DNA of 43,928 bases from Pseudomonas eutrophicaquae (GCF_023544715.1 NZ_JAMJEZ010000018.1:1-43928), one strand, 5' to 3'. Counted from the first letter of the stretch, positions 16,772 to 26,080 are shown. Translations and numbers: made by a program. Notes: generated by a model not told the origin, from the sequence alone.

Positions 16772-18454
16772 ATGACCCAGACCCTCGCGGGCGGCTTCGC
16801 CGCGCTCGAACTGCACCCGGCTGTCCTGACCGCTATCGCGGCGGTGGGCTACGAAGAGCCGTCGCCCATTCAATCCCAGTCGATTCCGGTGATTCTGGCC
16901 GGTCACGACATGATCGGTCAGGCCCAGACCGGTACCGGCAAGACCGCCGCCTTCGCGTTGCCGCTGTTGTCGCGCCTGGATCCGGCGCGCCGTGAGCCGC
17001 AGATCCTGATCCTGACCCCGACCCGCGAACTGGCCCTGCAGGTGGCTGCGGCCTTCGAGCGCTACTCCTGCGAGATGGGCGGCGTAAAGGTGGTGGCGGT
17101 CTACGGCGGCGCGCCGATGGGGCCGCAGCTCAAGGCCCTGCGCCAGGGCGCGCAGATCATTGTCGCCACGCCAGGTCGCCTGTGCGATCACCTGCGCCGT
17201 GATGAAAAGCTGCTGGGCAGCGTGGCTCATCTGGTGCTGGACGAAGCGGACGAGATGCTCAAGCTCGGCTTCATGGAAGACATCGAGTTCATCTTCGAGG
17301 CGCTGCCCGAGTCCCGTCAGACCGTCCTGTTCTCGGCCACGCTGCCGGCCTCGATCCGCGCGATTGCCGAGCGCAACCTGAAGTCGCCCAAGCACGTCAA
17401 GATCGCTGCCAAGACCCAGACGGTCGAGCGTATCGAGCAGGCTCACCTGATGGTGCATGCGGACCAGAAGCCGGTCTCGGTATTGCGTCTGCTGGAGGTC
17501 GAGCAGTTCGACGCCCTGATCGCCTTCGTGCGCACCAAGCAGGCGACCCTTGACATGGCGGAACTGCTCGAGCGGCACGGCTACCGGGCCAGCGCCCTGA
17601 ACGGCGATATGCCTCAGGCGCAGCGCGAGCGGGTCATCGAGGCGCTGAAAGACGGTTCGCTGGACATCGTGGTGGCCACCGATGTGGCGGCCCGTGGTCT
17701 GGACGTACCGCGCATCACTCATGTACTGAACATCGACATGCCCTACGATCCGGAGTCCTACGTACACCGTATCGGGCGTACCGGACGTGCCGGGCGTACC
17801 GGCCGCGCCCTGCTGCTGGTCACGCCGCGCGAGCGGCGCATGCTGCAGGTCATCGAGCGGGTGACCGGGCAGAAGGTCGGCGAGATCCGTCTGCCAGACG
17901 CCGAAACCGTGCTGGAGGCGCGTCTGCAGCGTCTGGCCAACAGCCTGCGTCCGCTGCTGGAAGGTGCCGATGAGGCCCGTGGCAGCGTCTGCCGCGAGCT
18001 GTGCCAGCGTCTGGACTGCACGCCTGAGCTGCTGGCCGCGGCCCTGCTGGCGCGTCAGACCCAGGGGCAGGCACTGGATCTGGAGGGCGTGCGCCGTGAG
18101 CAGCCGCTGACGCCGGCGGCAGCCCGTGAGCGCAGTGAGCGCCCGGAGCGTGGTGAACGTACCGAGCGCTCCGGCGAGCCGCGCACCCGTCGCCCGCTCG
18201 AGCCGCTGACCGAGGGTCGTGTACGCTGCCGTACCGCGCTGGGCAAGCGCGATGGCGTAGCGGCCAAGAACCTGCTGGGGGCGATCATCAATGAGGGCCA
18301 GCTGGCCCGTGAAGCGATCGGTCGCATCCAGGTGCGTGAGACCTTCAGCCTGATCGAGCTGCCCGAAGAGGGGCTCGAGCGTCTGCTAGGTCGTCTCAAG
18401 GAGACCCGTGTAGCCGGCAAGGCCTTGCGCCTGCGTCGCTATCACGAAGACTGA
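16772..18454 (+). CDS. deaD: DEAD-box RNA helicase DeaD/CsdA
   Basis: A 560-residue ATP-dependent RNA helicase for ribosome assembly and RNA turnover. Motifs in order: Q motif P-S-P-I-Q-S-Q-S-I-P, Walker A A-Q-T-G-T-G-K-T, P-T-R-E-L-A, D-E-A-D, S-A-T, and H-R-I-G-R-T-G-R-A-G-R. Residues about 430-480 are linker, with an Arg/Glu-rich tract near 460-480, and the end (from V-R-C-R-T-A-L-G-K) is a DbpA/CsdA-like RNA-binding domain. I chose ATG 16772 (MTQTLAGGF) over the upstream ATG at 16694 because it matches family length and lies after GAGGCA. A long leader precedes it. Confidence 0.94.
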   Translation: MTQTLAGGFAALELHPAVLTAIAAVGYEEPSPIQSQSIPVILAGHDMIGQAQTGTGKTAAFALPLLSRLDPARREPQILILTPTRELALQVAAAFERYSCEMGGVKVVAVYGGAPMGPQLKALRQGAQIIVATPGRLCDHLRRDEKLLGSVAHLVLDEADEMLKLGFMEDIEFIFEALPESRQTVLFSATLPASIRAIAERNLKSPKHVKIAAKTQTVERIEQAHLMVHADQKPVSVLRLLEVEQFDALIAFVRTKQATLDMAELLERHGYRASALNGDMPQAQRERVIEALKDGSLDIVVATDVAARGLDVPRITHVLNIDMPYDPESYVHRIGRTGRAGRTGRALLLVTPRERRMLQVIERVTGQKVGEIRLPDAETVLEARLQRLANSLRPLLEGADEARGSVCRELCQRLDCTPELLAAALLARQTQGQALDLEGVRREQPLTPAAARERSERPERGERTERSGEPRTRRPLEPLTEGRVRCRTALGKRDGVAAKNLLGAIINEGQLAREAIGRIQVRETFSLIELPEEGLERLLGRLKETRVAGKALRLRRYHED

Positions 18455-18475
18455 TCGACTGCCCCAACGCTCAAA

Positions 18476-18501
18476 GCGCCCCGACTGGTTCGGGGCGTTT
18501 T
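18476..18501 (+). terminator. rho-independent terminator after deaD
   Basis: GCGCCCCGA-CTGGT-TCGGGGCGT followed by TTTA, 21 bases after the deaD stop. Confidence 0.88.
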
Positions 18502-18912
18502 ACGTTGTGCGTTCTGCTGCCAAGATTGCATTTTTGTGCAGGAGGATGACGGAGGGATGGCGATGTATGCAGGGTGGCCTTCAGCTTGTCACCGGGCTGT
18601 CAAGCGCGCTGGATTCACGCCGGTCGGACTCTCTAAATTTCTGATTTGTAAAGAGTTTTTCAGTTGTTCAAAAAATGCCCGATCTGTCTGCAGGCCACGT
18701 GATCCGTGGCTTGGCGAGGGTCTTCCAGATATTGTCTACAGGTTTATCCACAGCTTTCGTGGATAACGCCCGCCAGCCCTTGTCGGCCGTGGTTTGCAGG
18801 TCGATGGGGCCGCAAATCGTCCCGCTCGGGGTGCCGGTGTGGTGGCGCAGGTGGGTGAAAAGCCTGGGTAGGCATCGGGTGGTGGGCGGATGAAAAAGAG
18901 GAGAAACAGTGC
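18502..18912 (+). other. 411-base intergenic region with dyads and an AT-rich patch
   Basis: No gene is convincing here; a 76-codon plus frame at 18536-18766 has no family resemblance. It holds an AT-rich stretch (about 18630-18676), the inverted repeat GCCACG-N5-CGTGGC (18694-18710), the DnaA-box-like cluster at 18732-18766 and, at its end, the GAGGAG ribosome binding site of the next gene. Confidence 0.6.
18732..18766. promoter_or_regulatory. cluster of DnaA-box-like sequences in a dyad
   Basis: TTATCCACA at 18744-18752 is a perfect consensus DnaA box. The reverse-strand box TTATCCACG (CGTGGATAA on the plus strand, 18758-18766) differs by one base, and TTGTCTACA at 18732-18740 by two. The first two form a perfect inverted repeat, TTATCCAC-N7-GTGGATAA. 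This suggests DnaA binding; it may regulate the downstream genes or titrate DnaA. Not tested. Confidence 0.5.
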
Positions 18913-19278
18913 ATGCAACGCCGCATGACACCCCCGCAATGGCAGGGGCTGCTGAAAGCACTGGATGCGCTGCGCGAGCAGCGCCAGGTGATCACCTATC
19001 GAGCGCTTATCGAGCACCTGCAGCTGCCTGCCCCTGCGATGGCGACCCTGACCGCGGCGCTTGAGCAGCTGGCGGCGCATGATGCTCGTTGTGGCCAGCC
19101 GCTGCGCAGTGCGCTGGTGGTCAGTCAGGCGAATCCTGCCTTGCCGCGTCCCGGGTTCTTTGCCTGTGCCGTGCAGCTCGGCTGCTATGCTGGCCCGCTG
19201 GAAGGGTGCGAGGCGGCCGACTGGCATGCCCGTGAGCGCCAGCGCGTCTATGATCATCGCTTTGAGGAGGCGCCATGA
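18913..19278 (+). CDS. conserved hypothetical protein, 121 residues
   Basis: I do not recognise a named family. The start M-T-P-P-Q-W-Q-G-L-L-K-A-L with R-Q-V-I-T-Y-R-A-L suggests a small helical, winged-helix-like N-terminus, and the middle has A-L-V-V-S-Q-A-N-P-A-L-P-R-P-G-F-F, which looks like a conserved loop. The ATG is 8 bases after GAGGAGA. It overlaps the next gene by ATGA, so the two are translated together. I recall small genes of this kind near prc/algO in Pseudomonas, but give no function. Confidence 0.72.
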   Translation: MQRRMTPPQWQGLLKALDALREQRQVITYRALIEHLQLPAPAMATLTAALEQLAAHDARCGQPLRSALVVSQANPALPRPGFFACAVQLGCYAGPLEGCEAADWHARERQRVYDHRFEEAP

Positions 19279-19745
19279 ACCTGCTGCGTGTCTACGCCCG
19301 CTGCCGTACCGAATTGGGTTATCGGCTGGCCCAGCAGCTGTTTCGTGTGAGTTGGTGCTTGCGTCAGCCGCGCCTATGGCGCTGGATGGAGGGACGTTTT
19401 GCCCGTCAGGCGGCAGCCGGTGATGCCCAGGCCCAGGCGTTCTATGGGCATATCCTGCTGTTTCGTGGTCAGGGGCTGGCAGCGCGGGAGGAGGGTGTGC
19501 GTCTGCTGCGCCTGGCCGCTGATGCCGGGCAAGCCGGCGCGGCTTACCAGCTGGGCATGCAGGCGTTGCAGGGCAATCTTCAGCAGGCGCCGGATGGGCC
19601 AGAAGCCTGCCGGCGGCTGGAGCAGGCCCTGAAGGCCGGACATCCCTTGGCGGCCTATCAGTTGGCCAGGCTGTTTCGTGAGGGTGCGCCGGGGCTGGCG
19701 GCCGATACCGATCTGGCAGCGGAGTACGCGCGGCAGGCGGGGTAG
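19275..19745 (+). CDS. small Sel1-like repeat protein
   Basis: A 156-residue protein with Sel1/TPR-like repeats: D-A-Q-A-Q-A-F-Y-G-H, G-V-R-L-L-R-L-A-A-D-A-G-Q-A-G-A-A-Y-Q-L-G, then R-L-E-Q-A-L-K-A-G-H-P-L-A-A-Y-Q-L-A. Such repeats are protein-binding scaffolds. No signal peptide is evident; the first 40 residues are basic. It begins inside the stop codon of the upstream gene (ATGA) and ends before a long hairpin. Specific role unknown. Confidence 0.8.
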   Translation: MNLLRVYARCRTELGYRLAQQLFRVSWCLRQPRLWRWMEGRFARQAAAGDAQAQAFYGHILLFRGQGLAAREEGVRLLRLAADAGQAGAAYQLGMQALQGNLQQAPDGPEACRRLEQALKAGHPLAAYQLARLFREGAPGLAADTDLAAEYARQAG

Positions 19746-19758
19746 GCGAGGCGGGTAC

Positions 19759-19795
19759 TGCCGGGCATGAGCCTCGGTAAGGCTCATGCCCGGCA
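19759..19795. terminator. bidirectional hairpin between convergent genes
   Basis: A perfect 16-bp stem (TGCCGGGCATGAGCCT with its complement) and a 5-nt loop lie between the Sel1-like gene and prc, whose stop is at 19802. There is no strong U-run, but position and stability fit a two-way terminator. Confidence 0.7.
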
Positions 19796-19801
19796 TGTCG
19801 A

Positions 19802-21886
19802 TTACTGGCGAGCCAGCGCAGCGCGCAGGTTCAGGTAGTCGAGCAGGATGCGCCCGCTTTCAGTCAGGAAGGTGTCCTTGTCGGCGCTGATCTCTTTCGG
19901 CTCCTCTGCCGTGTTGTCTTCTTCCTGCTTGAGGGCCGTGAGCAGCGGCTCGCCCTTGGCGGCGCGGCGGGCATTTTCCAGCGCCAGCTGACGGGCTTCG
20001 ATGCGCTGCTGCTGCTGGCGACGCTGTTGCTCATTGAGGCTGACGCGGGTTTCCTGCTGCAGGCTTTGCGTCAGCTGCAGGCTGTCGCGGACGAAGACAA
20101 AGTCCGGATCGTTGGCAGTGCGGGCCTCATGGCGGGCCTTGAGTTCAGCCAGGAACGGCGTGAAGGGGTTGCCGCGGGTGCGAATGGCCGGACGGATGCT
20201 ATCCCAGGGCATTGCCGCAGGCAGCGCGCTTTCACCGATCTGCTTGAGGTCAAAGCGGGTCGGATAGCTGATATCCGGCAGCACGCCCTGATGCTGGGTG
20301 CTCTGCCCGGACACCCGGTAGAACTTGGCCATGGTCAGCTTGAGTTCACCATGATTGAGCGGTTGCACGCTCTGCACTGTCCCCTTGCCGAAGGTCTGAC
20401 CGCCGATGATCAGCGCACGATGATAGTCCTGCATGGCGCCGGCAAAAATCTCTGAGGCGGAGGCCGATAGGCGGTTGACCAACACCGCCATGGGGCCAGC
20501 ATAGACGACACCCTGGGCATCATCGGCCAGCACATCGACACGACCATCGCTGTTGCGCACCAGCACCGTCGGGCCGCGATCAATGAAAAGGCCCGTCAGC
20601 TCATTGGCCTCCTGCAGCGATCCACCTCCGTTGTTGCGCAGGTCGATGATCACGCCATCGACCTTCTCCTGGCGCAGCTCACCGAGCAGGCGACGCACAT
20701 CGCGGGTGGTGCTTTTGTAGTCCGGATCGCCCTTGCGATAGGCCTTGAAGTCCAGATAAAAGGCCGGAATCTCGATCACGCCCAGGCGATAGTTCGCCCC
20801 TTCATGGGTGATCTCGATGACCGACTTCTTGGCGGCCTGCTCCTCGAGCTTCACCGCCTCACGGGTGATATCGACCACCTTGCTGGTCAGGTCATTAGGC
20901 GCGTTGCTGGCGGGAATCACCTCAAGGCGTACCGTGGTGCCCTTGGGACCGCGGATCAGCTTGACCACCTCGTCAAGGCGCCAGCCGATCACATCCACCA
21001 TCTCCTGCTCGCCTTGGGCCACCCCGACGATGCGATCAGCCGGCGCCAGCAGCTTGCTCTTCTCGGCGGGACCAGCCGGGATCAGGCGGACAATCTTCAC
21101 GTACTCATTGTCGTTTTGCAGGATCGCGCCGATGCCTTCCAGCGACAGGCTCATGTTGATGTCGAAGTTTTCCGCATTATCCGGCGAGAGGTAGGTGGTA
21201 TGCGGGTCGTAGGTCTGGGTGAAGGCATTCAGGTAGGCCTGGAAGATGTCTTCACTGCGGGTCTGGGCAAGACGCTTGAGCTGGTTGCGGTAGCGCTTGA
21301 CCAGCAATTCACGGATCGCCTCAGGCTCCTTGCCAGCAATTTTCAGGCGCAGCACCTCATCCTTGACCCGCTGGCGCCACAGGGTATCGAGCGCGGCGCG
21401 ATCGGCAGCCCAGGGCGCCTTTTCCCGGTCGGTCTCCAGGGTGTCTTCGCTATTGAAATTCAGCTCGGCAAAGCGCTGCTCCAGAAGCTCCAGCGCAAAG
21501 CTCAGGCGCTCCTGCTGGCGCTCGAGCTGGCGCTTGTACAGGGCAAAACCAGGCTCGAGATTGCCCTCCTGCAGGAAGTCATCAAAGCGGTAGCGCCAGG
21601 CTTCAAACTCGGCGATGTCCTGAGCCGTGAAGTAGCTGCGCGCGGGGTCGAGCATCTTCAGGTAGTTGTCGAGAATCGCGGCGGAGCGCGCGTCATCCAG
21701 CGGTGGCTTGCTGTAGTGATGGCGCTTGAGCAGTTCGATGACATTCAGGCTGGCGATCACCTGGCTGCGTTCGGGATTCAGGCTCTCCCACGGCAGATCG
21801 CGGGCAGCGGTGGCGGCAGAAGACAGCAGGCTGGTGGTCAGGGCCAGCGCCAGGGCGAGTGCAGTGCGGGGAAGGAGAGGTTTCAT
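19802..21886 (-). CDS. prc: periplasmic tail-specific protease Prc (AlgO)
   Basis: A 694-residue S41 protease. It has a signal peptide (MKPLLPRTALALALALT, ending A-A-T-A), a helical N-terminal domain, a PDZ domain (about 235-320) and the catalytic core. The Ser-Lys dyad is intact: S478 in S-A-S-A-S-E-I-F and K501 in G-K-G-T-V-Q. In P. aeruginosa the homologue AlgO trims regulators of alginate production; the E. coli protein cuts penicillin-binding protein 3 and other periplasmic substrates. The start at 21886 is preferred over an upstream in-frame codon because it puts the signal peptide first. Confidence 0.94.
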   Translation of the reverse strand: MKPLLPRTALALALALTTSLLSSAATAARDLPWESLNPERSQVIASLNVIELLKRHHYSKPPLDDARSAAILDNYLKMLDPARSYFTAQDIAEFEAWRYRFDDFLQEGNLEPGFALYKRQLERQQERLSFALELLEQRFAELNFNSEDTLETDREKAPWAADRAALDTLWRQRVKDEVLRLKIAGKEPEAIRELLVKRYRNQLKRLAQTRSEDIFQAYLNAFTQTYDPHTTYLSPDNAENFDINMSLSLEGIGAILQNDNEYVKIVRLIPAGPAEKSKLLAPADRIVGVAQGEQEMVDVIGWRLDEVVKLIRGPKGTTVRLEVIPASNAPNDLTSKVVDITREAVKLEEQAAKKSVIEITHEGANYRLGVIEIPAFYLDFKAYRKGDPDYKSTTRDVRRLLGELRQEKVDGVIIDLRNNGGGSLQEANELTGLFIDRGPTVLVRNSDGRVDVLADDAQGVVYAGPMAVLVNRLSASASEIFAGAMQDYHRALIIGGQTFGKGTVQSVQPLNHGELKLTMAKFYRVSGQSTQHQGVLPDISYPTRFDLKQIGESALPAAMPWDSIRPAIRTRGNPFTPFLAELKARHEARTANDPDFVFVRDSLQLTQSLQQETRVSLNEQQRRQQQQRIEARQLALENARRAAKGEPLLTALKQEEDNTAEEPKEISADKDTFLTESGRILLDYLNLRAALARQ

Positions 21887-22062
21887 CGGGATCAACGCGT
21901 CGGGAGTTCGCCTGTTAGGCTGCGGGAATGGCACCGGGTTCCCGTGGGGTGCGCCGTGGTCGGCCTGGAGGTGCTGACGGCGGACACTTTACGGGTCACA
22001 ATCCGGGGCAGGGCGCCAGACAGGCTGGGCCGGTGCCGATGATTGGACAATATGGAGGTAGC

Positions 22063-23037
22063 GTGAACGCATTGCAAGGTATCGATGGTGAGCTGGAATG
22101 GACCCAGACCGCACGCCCAGCGTGCGATGTCGGGCAGATCCGCATCCAGGTGGCGGCTGCCGGTCTGAACCGTGCGGATCTGCTGCAGCGCAGCGGCCTT
22201 TACCCGCCGCCGCCCGGGGTCAGCGAGGTGCTGGGCCTTGAATGCGCGGGCGTGGTGACCGAGGCCGGGCCCGGCAGTCGCTGGCGGGTCGGTGATCGGG
22301 TCTGTGCCCTGCTGGCCGGTGGCGGCATGGCCGAGGAAGTGGTGGTGGATGCCCGCCATGCCCTGCCGATCCCCGAGGGGCTGTCGCTGCTGGAGGCGGC
22401 GGTGATTCCCGAAGTCTATGCCACCGCCTGGCTCAACCTGTTCCAGCTCGGCGCCCTGCAACCGGGTGAGAAGGTGCTGCTGCACGCCGGAGCCAGTGGT
22501 GTCGGCTCGGCGGCGATCCAGCTGTGCAAGGCCTTTGGCAGTCCCTGCTGGGTCAGCGTCGGCTCCCGTGAGCGCCTGGCCTACTGTGAGGCGCTGGGGG
22601 CGGAAGGCGGCGTGGTGCGCGGCGATGATCTGGAGGCGCTGCGGGATTTCGCCCCCTTTGATGTGATCCTCGATCCGGTCGGCGCCAGCTACGGCGAACT
22701 CAACCTCAAGGTGCTCGGTCAGGATGGCCGCTGGGTGATCATCGGCCTGATGGGCGGGCGCAAGGCGCAGCTGGATCTGGCGCTGCTGCTCGGCAAGCGC
22801 ATCCAGATGATCGGCTCGACCCTGCGTAACCGCGATGCCGACTTCAAGGCGCGCCTGATGGCCGATCTTGAGCAGTTCGTCTGGCCGCTGTTTGCCGAGG
22901 GGCGTCTCAAGGCCCAGCTGGAGCGCCGCTATGCGGTGCGCGATGCCGAGGCGGCCTTCGAGGTGCTGGCCAGCAACGAGGTGCAGGGCAAGGTGGTGCT
23001 GGTGGTCGATGAGGCGCTGGCTGACAGCCAGGCCTGA
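22063..23037 (+). CDS. NAD(P)H quinone oxidoreductase, PIG3-like zinc-less MDR
   Basis: A 324-residue medium-chain dehydrogenase/reductase without zinc ligands. Seen are G-L-N-R-A-D-L-L-Q-R, the substrate-domain P-G-V-S-E-V-L-G-L-E, the nucleotide-binding A-G-A-S-G-V-G-S-A-A and I-G-L-M-G-G-R. This pattern fits the TP53I3/PIG3-type quinone oxidoreductases. A GTG start at 22063 follows GGAGGT closely; an upstream ATG would give a poor N-terminus. It is divergent from prc and ends facing the HAD gene. Confidence 0.88.
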   Translation: MNALQGIDGELEWTQTARPACDVGQIRIQVAAAGLNRADLLQRSGLYPPPPGVSEVLGLECAGVVTEAGPGSRWRVGDRVCALLAGGGMAEEVVVDARHALPIPEGLSLLEAAVIPEVYATAWLNLFQLGALQPGEKVLLHAGASGVGSAAIQLCKAFGSPCWVSVGSRERLAYCEALGAEGGVVRGDDLEALRDFAPFDVILDPVGASYGELNLKVLGQDGRWVIIGLMGGRKAQLDLALLLGKRIQMIGSTLRNRDADFKARLMADLEQFVWPLFAEGRLKAQLERRYAVRDAEAAFEVLASNEVQGKVVLVVDEALADSQA

Positions 23038-23054
23038 GTCCGCAACCCCCTCAG

Positions 23055-23086
23055 GCGGCGGGCGCGTCCTTGGCAGCGCCCGCCGC
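23055..23086. terminator. GC-rich hairpin between convergent genes
   Basis: GCGGCGGGCGC (23055-23065) pairs perfectly with GCGCCCGCCGC (23076-23086) across a 10-nt loop. It lies between the quinone oxidoreductase and the HAD gene. The plus-strand tail CTTTATT is only weakly U-rich. Confidence 0.6.
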
Positions 23087-23093
23087 TGCGGCT

Positions 23094-23747
23094 TTATTGC
23101 CAGTCGAGAATCGTCCAGCCGTGTTGTTTGGCGTGAGCACGCAGCCGCGCATCCGGATTGACCGCGCGCGGATGGGCGACGTGCGCAAGCAGCGGCAAAT
23201 CGTTGCAGGAGTCGGAGTAGAAGTACGCGCCCTCCAGGGATTCGTCCTCGGCCTGCGCCCACGCCTTGAGGCAGACGATCTTGCCCTCGCGCGCGCAGGG
23301 TGTGCCGCTCAGCGCGCCGCTGTAGTGGCCATGCTGCACGGCCAGCGCCGTGCCCAGCACATCGGTGATTCGCAGCCGCTCGGCAATCGCCTCGACCAGA
23401 AAGGTCGGTGTGGCGGAAATCACCACAACCCGATCGCCCTGCTGACGATGCGTGGCGATAGCGCGCATCGCCGCCGAGTGGATCAGCGGCTCGATCACGT
23501 CCTCGACGAACGGCCCAGCGACATGCGCCACTTCCTCCGGCGTGCGGCCGATCAGCGGCTGCAGACCGAACTGCAGGTACCCCTCCAGGCTGACCTGCTG
23601 CTCGGCATACGCCGCGACCAGCGCCTGCTCGCGTGGGAGAAAGGAGTCACGGTCCACCCAGCCCAGATCCGCCAGATAGGCGCTCCAGAGGCTGGGGCTG
23701 TTACCGTCGATCAGGGTGTCATCAAGATCGAAAAGGGCAAGGGGCAT
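23094..23747 (-). CDS. HAD-superfamily IB phosphatase
   Basis: A 217-residue haloacid-dehalogenase-like hydrolase of the SerB/IB type. Motif I is F-D7-L-D9-D-T-L, motif II V-V-V-I-S-A-T, the Lys is in R-E-G-K-I, and motif III is Y-S-D-S-C-N-D-L-P-L-L. The substrate cannot be told; relatives dephosphorylate small molecules such as phosphoserine or histidinol phosphate. It starts 9 bases after apeB, with GAGGA as ribosome binding site, so they form an operon. Confidence 0.88.
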   Translation of the reverse strand: MPLALFDLDDTLIDGNSPSLWSAYLADLGWVDRDSFLPREQALVAAYAEQQVSLEGYLQFGLQPLIGRTPEEVAHVAGPFVEDVIEPLIHSAAMRAIATHRQQGDRVVVISATPTFLVEAIAERLRITDVLGTALAVQHGHYSGALSGTPCAREGKIVCLKAWAQAEDESLEGAYFYSDSCNDLPLLAHVAHPRAVNPDARLRAHAKQHGWTILDWQ

Positions 23748-23756
23748 GGGGTGTCC

Positions 23757-25046
23757 TCAGGGCAGGGTGGCGCTGTTGTAGAAGGCGCCCAGCACGCGCA
23801 CCAGGTGTTCCAAGTCATGGCTGCCGGCCAGCTCGCGGATCGAGTGCATGGCAAAGGTCGGCAGACCGATGTCCACGGTGCGTACCCCCAGCTGACTGGC
23901 GGTGATCGGCCCGATGGTCGAGCCGCAGCCGAGGTCGCTGCGCACCACAAAGCTCTGGACCGGCACGTTCTGCTGCTGGCAAAGATGACGGAAGAAGCCC
24001 GCTGTTTCGCTGTTGGTGGCGTAGCGCTGGTTGCTGTTGATCTTGATCACCGGGCCTGCGTTGAGGCGCGGGCCATGGTTGCCATCGTGGCGATCGGCGT
24101 AGTTGGGGTGTACGCCATGGGCGTTGTCCGCCGAGACCAGCAACGAGCGCTGGATGGTGCGCACGAAGGCTTCGCCATCACCGAGCAGACGGCGCAGGGT
24201 CTGCTCCAGGAACGGGCCGTCGGCGCCACAGGCCGAGCAGGAGCCGATTTCCTCATGGTCGGTGCAGACCAGCACGGCGTTCTGCTCCTCATCGGCACTC
24301 AGCAGCGCGCTGAGGCCGGCGTAGCAGGACAGCAGGTTGTCCAAGCGTGCGCCGGCAATGAAGTCCTGTTCCAGACCGACCAGCGCCGCCGGCTGGGTAT
24401 CGTAGAAGCTCAGCTCAAAATCCAGCACTTGCTCGACGCTCAGGCCATGCTCGCGCTTAAGCTGCTCGGCCAGCAGGCCGCGGAAGCTGCGGGTCGCGTC
24501 CACCGGCAGCTGGGCCAGCAGCGGCGGCAGCTCGGTCTGCGGGTTGATGGTCCAGCCCTTGTTAGCCTCGCGGTTGAGGTGGATGGCCAGGCTTGGGATC
24601 ACCGCGATGGGCGCCTTGAAGTCGATCAGCCGGCTGTCTAGCTGGCCGTCATGGCTGAAGGTGACGCGCCCGGCCAGCGACAGGTCGCGATCGAACCAGG
24701 GGGCGAGCAGCGCGCCGCCATACACCTCGACGCCCAGCTGCCAGAAGCCGCCGCGCACCAGCTCCGGCTGCGGCTTGACCCGCAGGCACGGGCTATCGGT
24801 ATGTGCACCGACCAGGCGCAGCCCTGCGTCCAGCGGGGCGTGCTGGCCCAGCTTGACGGCGATCAGTGAGGAGTCGTTGCGGGTCACGTAGTAGCGCCCG
24901 CCGGGCGCGGCCTGCCAGGCGTCGCGCTCATCCAGACGCACGTAGCCGGCTGCCTCAAGGCGGGTCGCCAGGCTGGCGGTGGCGTGGAAGGGCGTGGGTG
25001 AGGCCTTGAGGAAGTCGATCAGGCCCTGATTGAGTACGTCGCGCAT
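23757..25046 (-). CDS. apeB: M18 family aminopeptidase ApeB
   Basis: A 429-residue zinc aminopeptidase of the aspartyl aminopeptidase family, which removes N-terminal residues from peptides in the cytoplasm. Metal-site motifs are G-A-H82-T-D-S-P, D-H-E-E-I-G-S and, near the end, [10 protein letters not shown] 25046 ([13 protein letters not shown]) gives the known length of the P. aeruginosa protein; the frame extends 13 codons upstream without a better start. It is first in a two-gene unit with the HAD phosphatase. Confidence 0.94.
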   Translation of the reverse strand: MRDVLNQGLIDFLKASPTPFHATASLATRLEAAGYVRLDERDAWQAAPGGRYYVTRNDSSLIAVKLGQHAPLDAGLRLVGAHTDSPCLRVKPQPELVRGGFWQLGVEVYGGALLAPWFDRDLSLAGRVTFSHDGQLDSRLIDFKAPIAVIPSLAIHLNREANKGWTINPQTELPPLLAQLPVDATRSFRGLLAEQLKREHGLSVEQVLDFELSFYDTQPAALVGLEQDFIAGARLDNLLSCYAGLSALLSADEEQNAVLVCTDHEEIGSCSACGADGPFLEQTLRRLLGDGEAFVRTIQRSLLVSADNAHGVHPNYADRHDGNHGPRLNAGPVIKINSNQRYATNSETAGFFRHLCQQQNVPVQSFVVRSDLGCGSTIGPITASQLGVRTVDIGLPTFAMHSIRELAGSHDLEHLVRVLGAFYNSATLP

Positions 25047-25122
25047 GGTGACTCCGGAAAGTGAAAAGGGCGGTGTGGCCGCCACATACAGGACGCGCGT
25101 CCTGCCGGCGGTCCGTCGCGGT

Positions 25123-25758
25123 TCAGAACGGTGCCGGGCTGCTGAAACGCAGGCGCTCGCCGCTGAGTGGGTGCGTCAGGCACAGCAGGCTGGCATGCAG
25201 GCACAGGCGCTCATGGGCGGCCAGCGCCGGCTCGTGGGCATACAGGCGATCGCCCAGCAGCGGGTGGCCGATGGCCAGCATGTGCACGCGCAGCTGGTGG
25301 GAGCGGCCGGTGATCGGCGTCAGCTCGACCCGGCAGTAATCCGCATGGCGCTCGAGCACCTGCCAGAAGGTCAGCGCGTGCTTGCCCAGCTCATGATCGA
25401 CGATATGCCGCGGCTTGTTGGGTGGATCGTAGCGCAGCGGCAGCTCGATGCGGCCGCTGTCCGCCTCGGGCTGGCCCCAGCACAGTGCGGTGTAGGCCTT
25501 CTCGGTTTCGCGATCGTGAAACTGGCGGGACAGTTCGCGGTGGCTGTCGGCATCACGGGCCAGCACGATCAGCCCGGAGGTTTCCCAGTCCAGGCGGTGG
25601 ACGATGCGCGCCTCCGGGTAGCCATGTTCCTGCAGGCGGGTGACCAGGCAGTCCTTGTTGTCCTCGGCGCGCCCGGGCACCGAGAGCAGCAGGGTCGGCT
25701 TGTTGATCACCAGCAGGGCGGCATCCTGGTGGACGATTTCGATGTTCGACAGCGGCAT
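25123..25758 (-). CDS. rluA: RluA-family pseudouridine synthase
   Basis: A 211-residue enzyme that converts uridine to pseudouridine in 23S rRNA and tRNA in the RluA subgroup. The catalytic Asp57 is in H-R-L-D-W-E-T-S-G, and the motifs [16 protein letters not shown] and G-R-S-H-Q-L-R-V-H are present. No S4 domain, as expected for RluA. The ATG at 25758 (MPLSNIEIV) is preferred to a GTG at 25770. It lies between apeB and minE on the same strand, as in P. aeruginosa. Confidence 0.92.
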   Translation of the reverse strand: MPLSNIEIVHQDAALLVINKPTLLLSVPGRAEDNKDCLVTRLQEHGYPEARIVHRLDWETSGLIVLARDADSHRELSRQFHDRETEKAYTALCWGQPEADSGRIELPLRYDPPNKPRHIVDHELGKHALTFWQVLERHADYCRVELTPITGRSHQLRVHMLAIGHPLLGDRLYAHEPALAAHERLCLHASLLCLTHPLSGERLRFSSPAPF

Positions 25759-25818
25759 AGCGGATTCCACAAATGACTGCGGCGGCCCGCAGGCCGCCGC
25801 ACGCGATACACCGCCCGA

Positions 25819-26079
25819 TCAGCGCTCGGGCAGGGTGATATTCAGCTCGAGGATCGAGCAGGTACCCTGGTTTTCCAGGGCGACCTGCACCTGATCCTGC
25901 TCGATCGGCACGTACTTGCGGATCACCGCCACCAGCTCTTCCTGCAGGGCCGGCAGGTAGTCCGGTTGCTCGTCACGGTTACTGCCACGCTCGTGAGCCA
26001 CGATGATCTGCAGGCGTTCCTTGGCGATCGACGCCGAGGAGGGTTTCTTGCGGGCGCGCAGGAAGTCGAAAAGGCTCAT
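25819..26079 (-). CDS. minE: cell division topological specificity factor MinE
   Basis: An 86-residue protein that stimulates the MinD ATPase and makes the Min system oscillate from pole to pole. The N-terminal M-S-L-F-D-F-L-R membrane-targeting helix and the MinD-contact helix [11 protein letters not shown] are present, followed by the dimer domain. It begins one base after the minD stop, with GGAGG inside the end of minD as ribosome binding site. Confidence 0.97.
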   Translation of the reverse strand: MSLFDFLRARKKPSSASIAKERLQIIVAHERGSNRDEQPDYLPALQEELVAVIRKYVPIEQDQVQVALENQGTCSILELNITLPER

Positions 26080-26080
26080 C

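Noticed and set aside
18536-18766. 76-codon plus frame after the deaD terminator
   Set aside because: Low-complexity, no motif, and it runs through the DnaA-like dyad. It is more likely non-coding.
18732-18766. chromosomal replication origin
   Set aside because: Only one perfect DnaA box and two variants, no dnaA/dnaN/rpmH genes nearby and only a small AT-rich patch.
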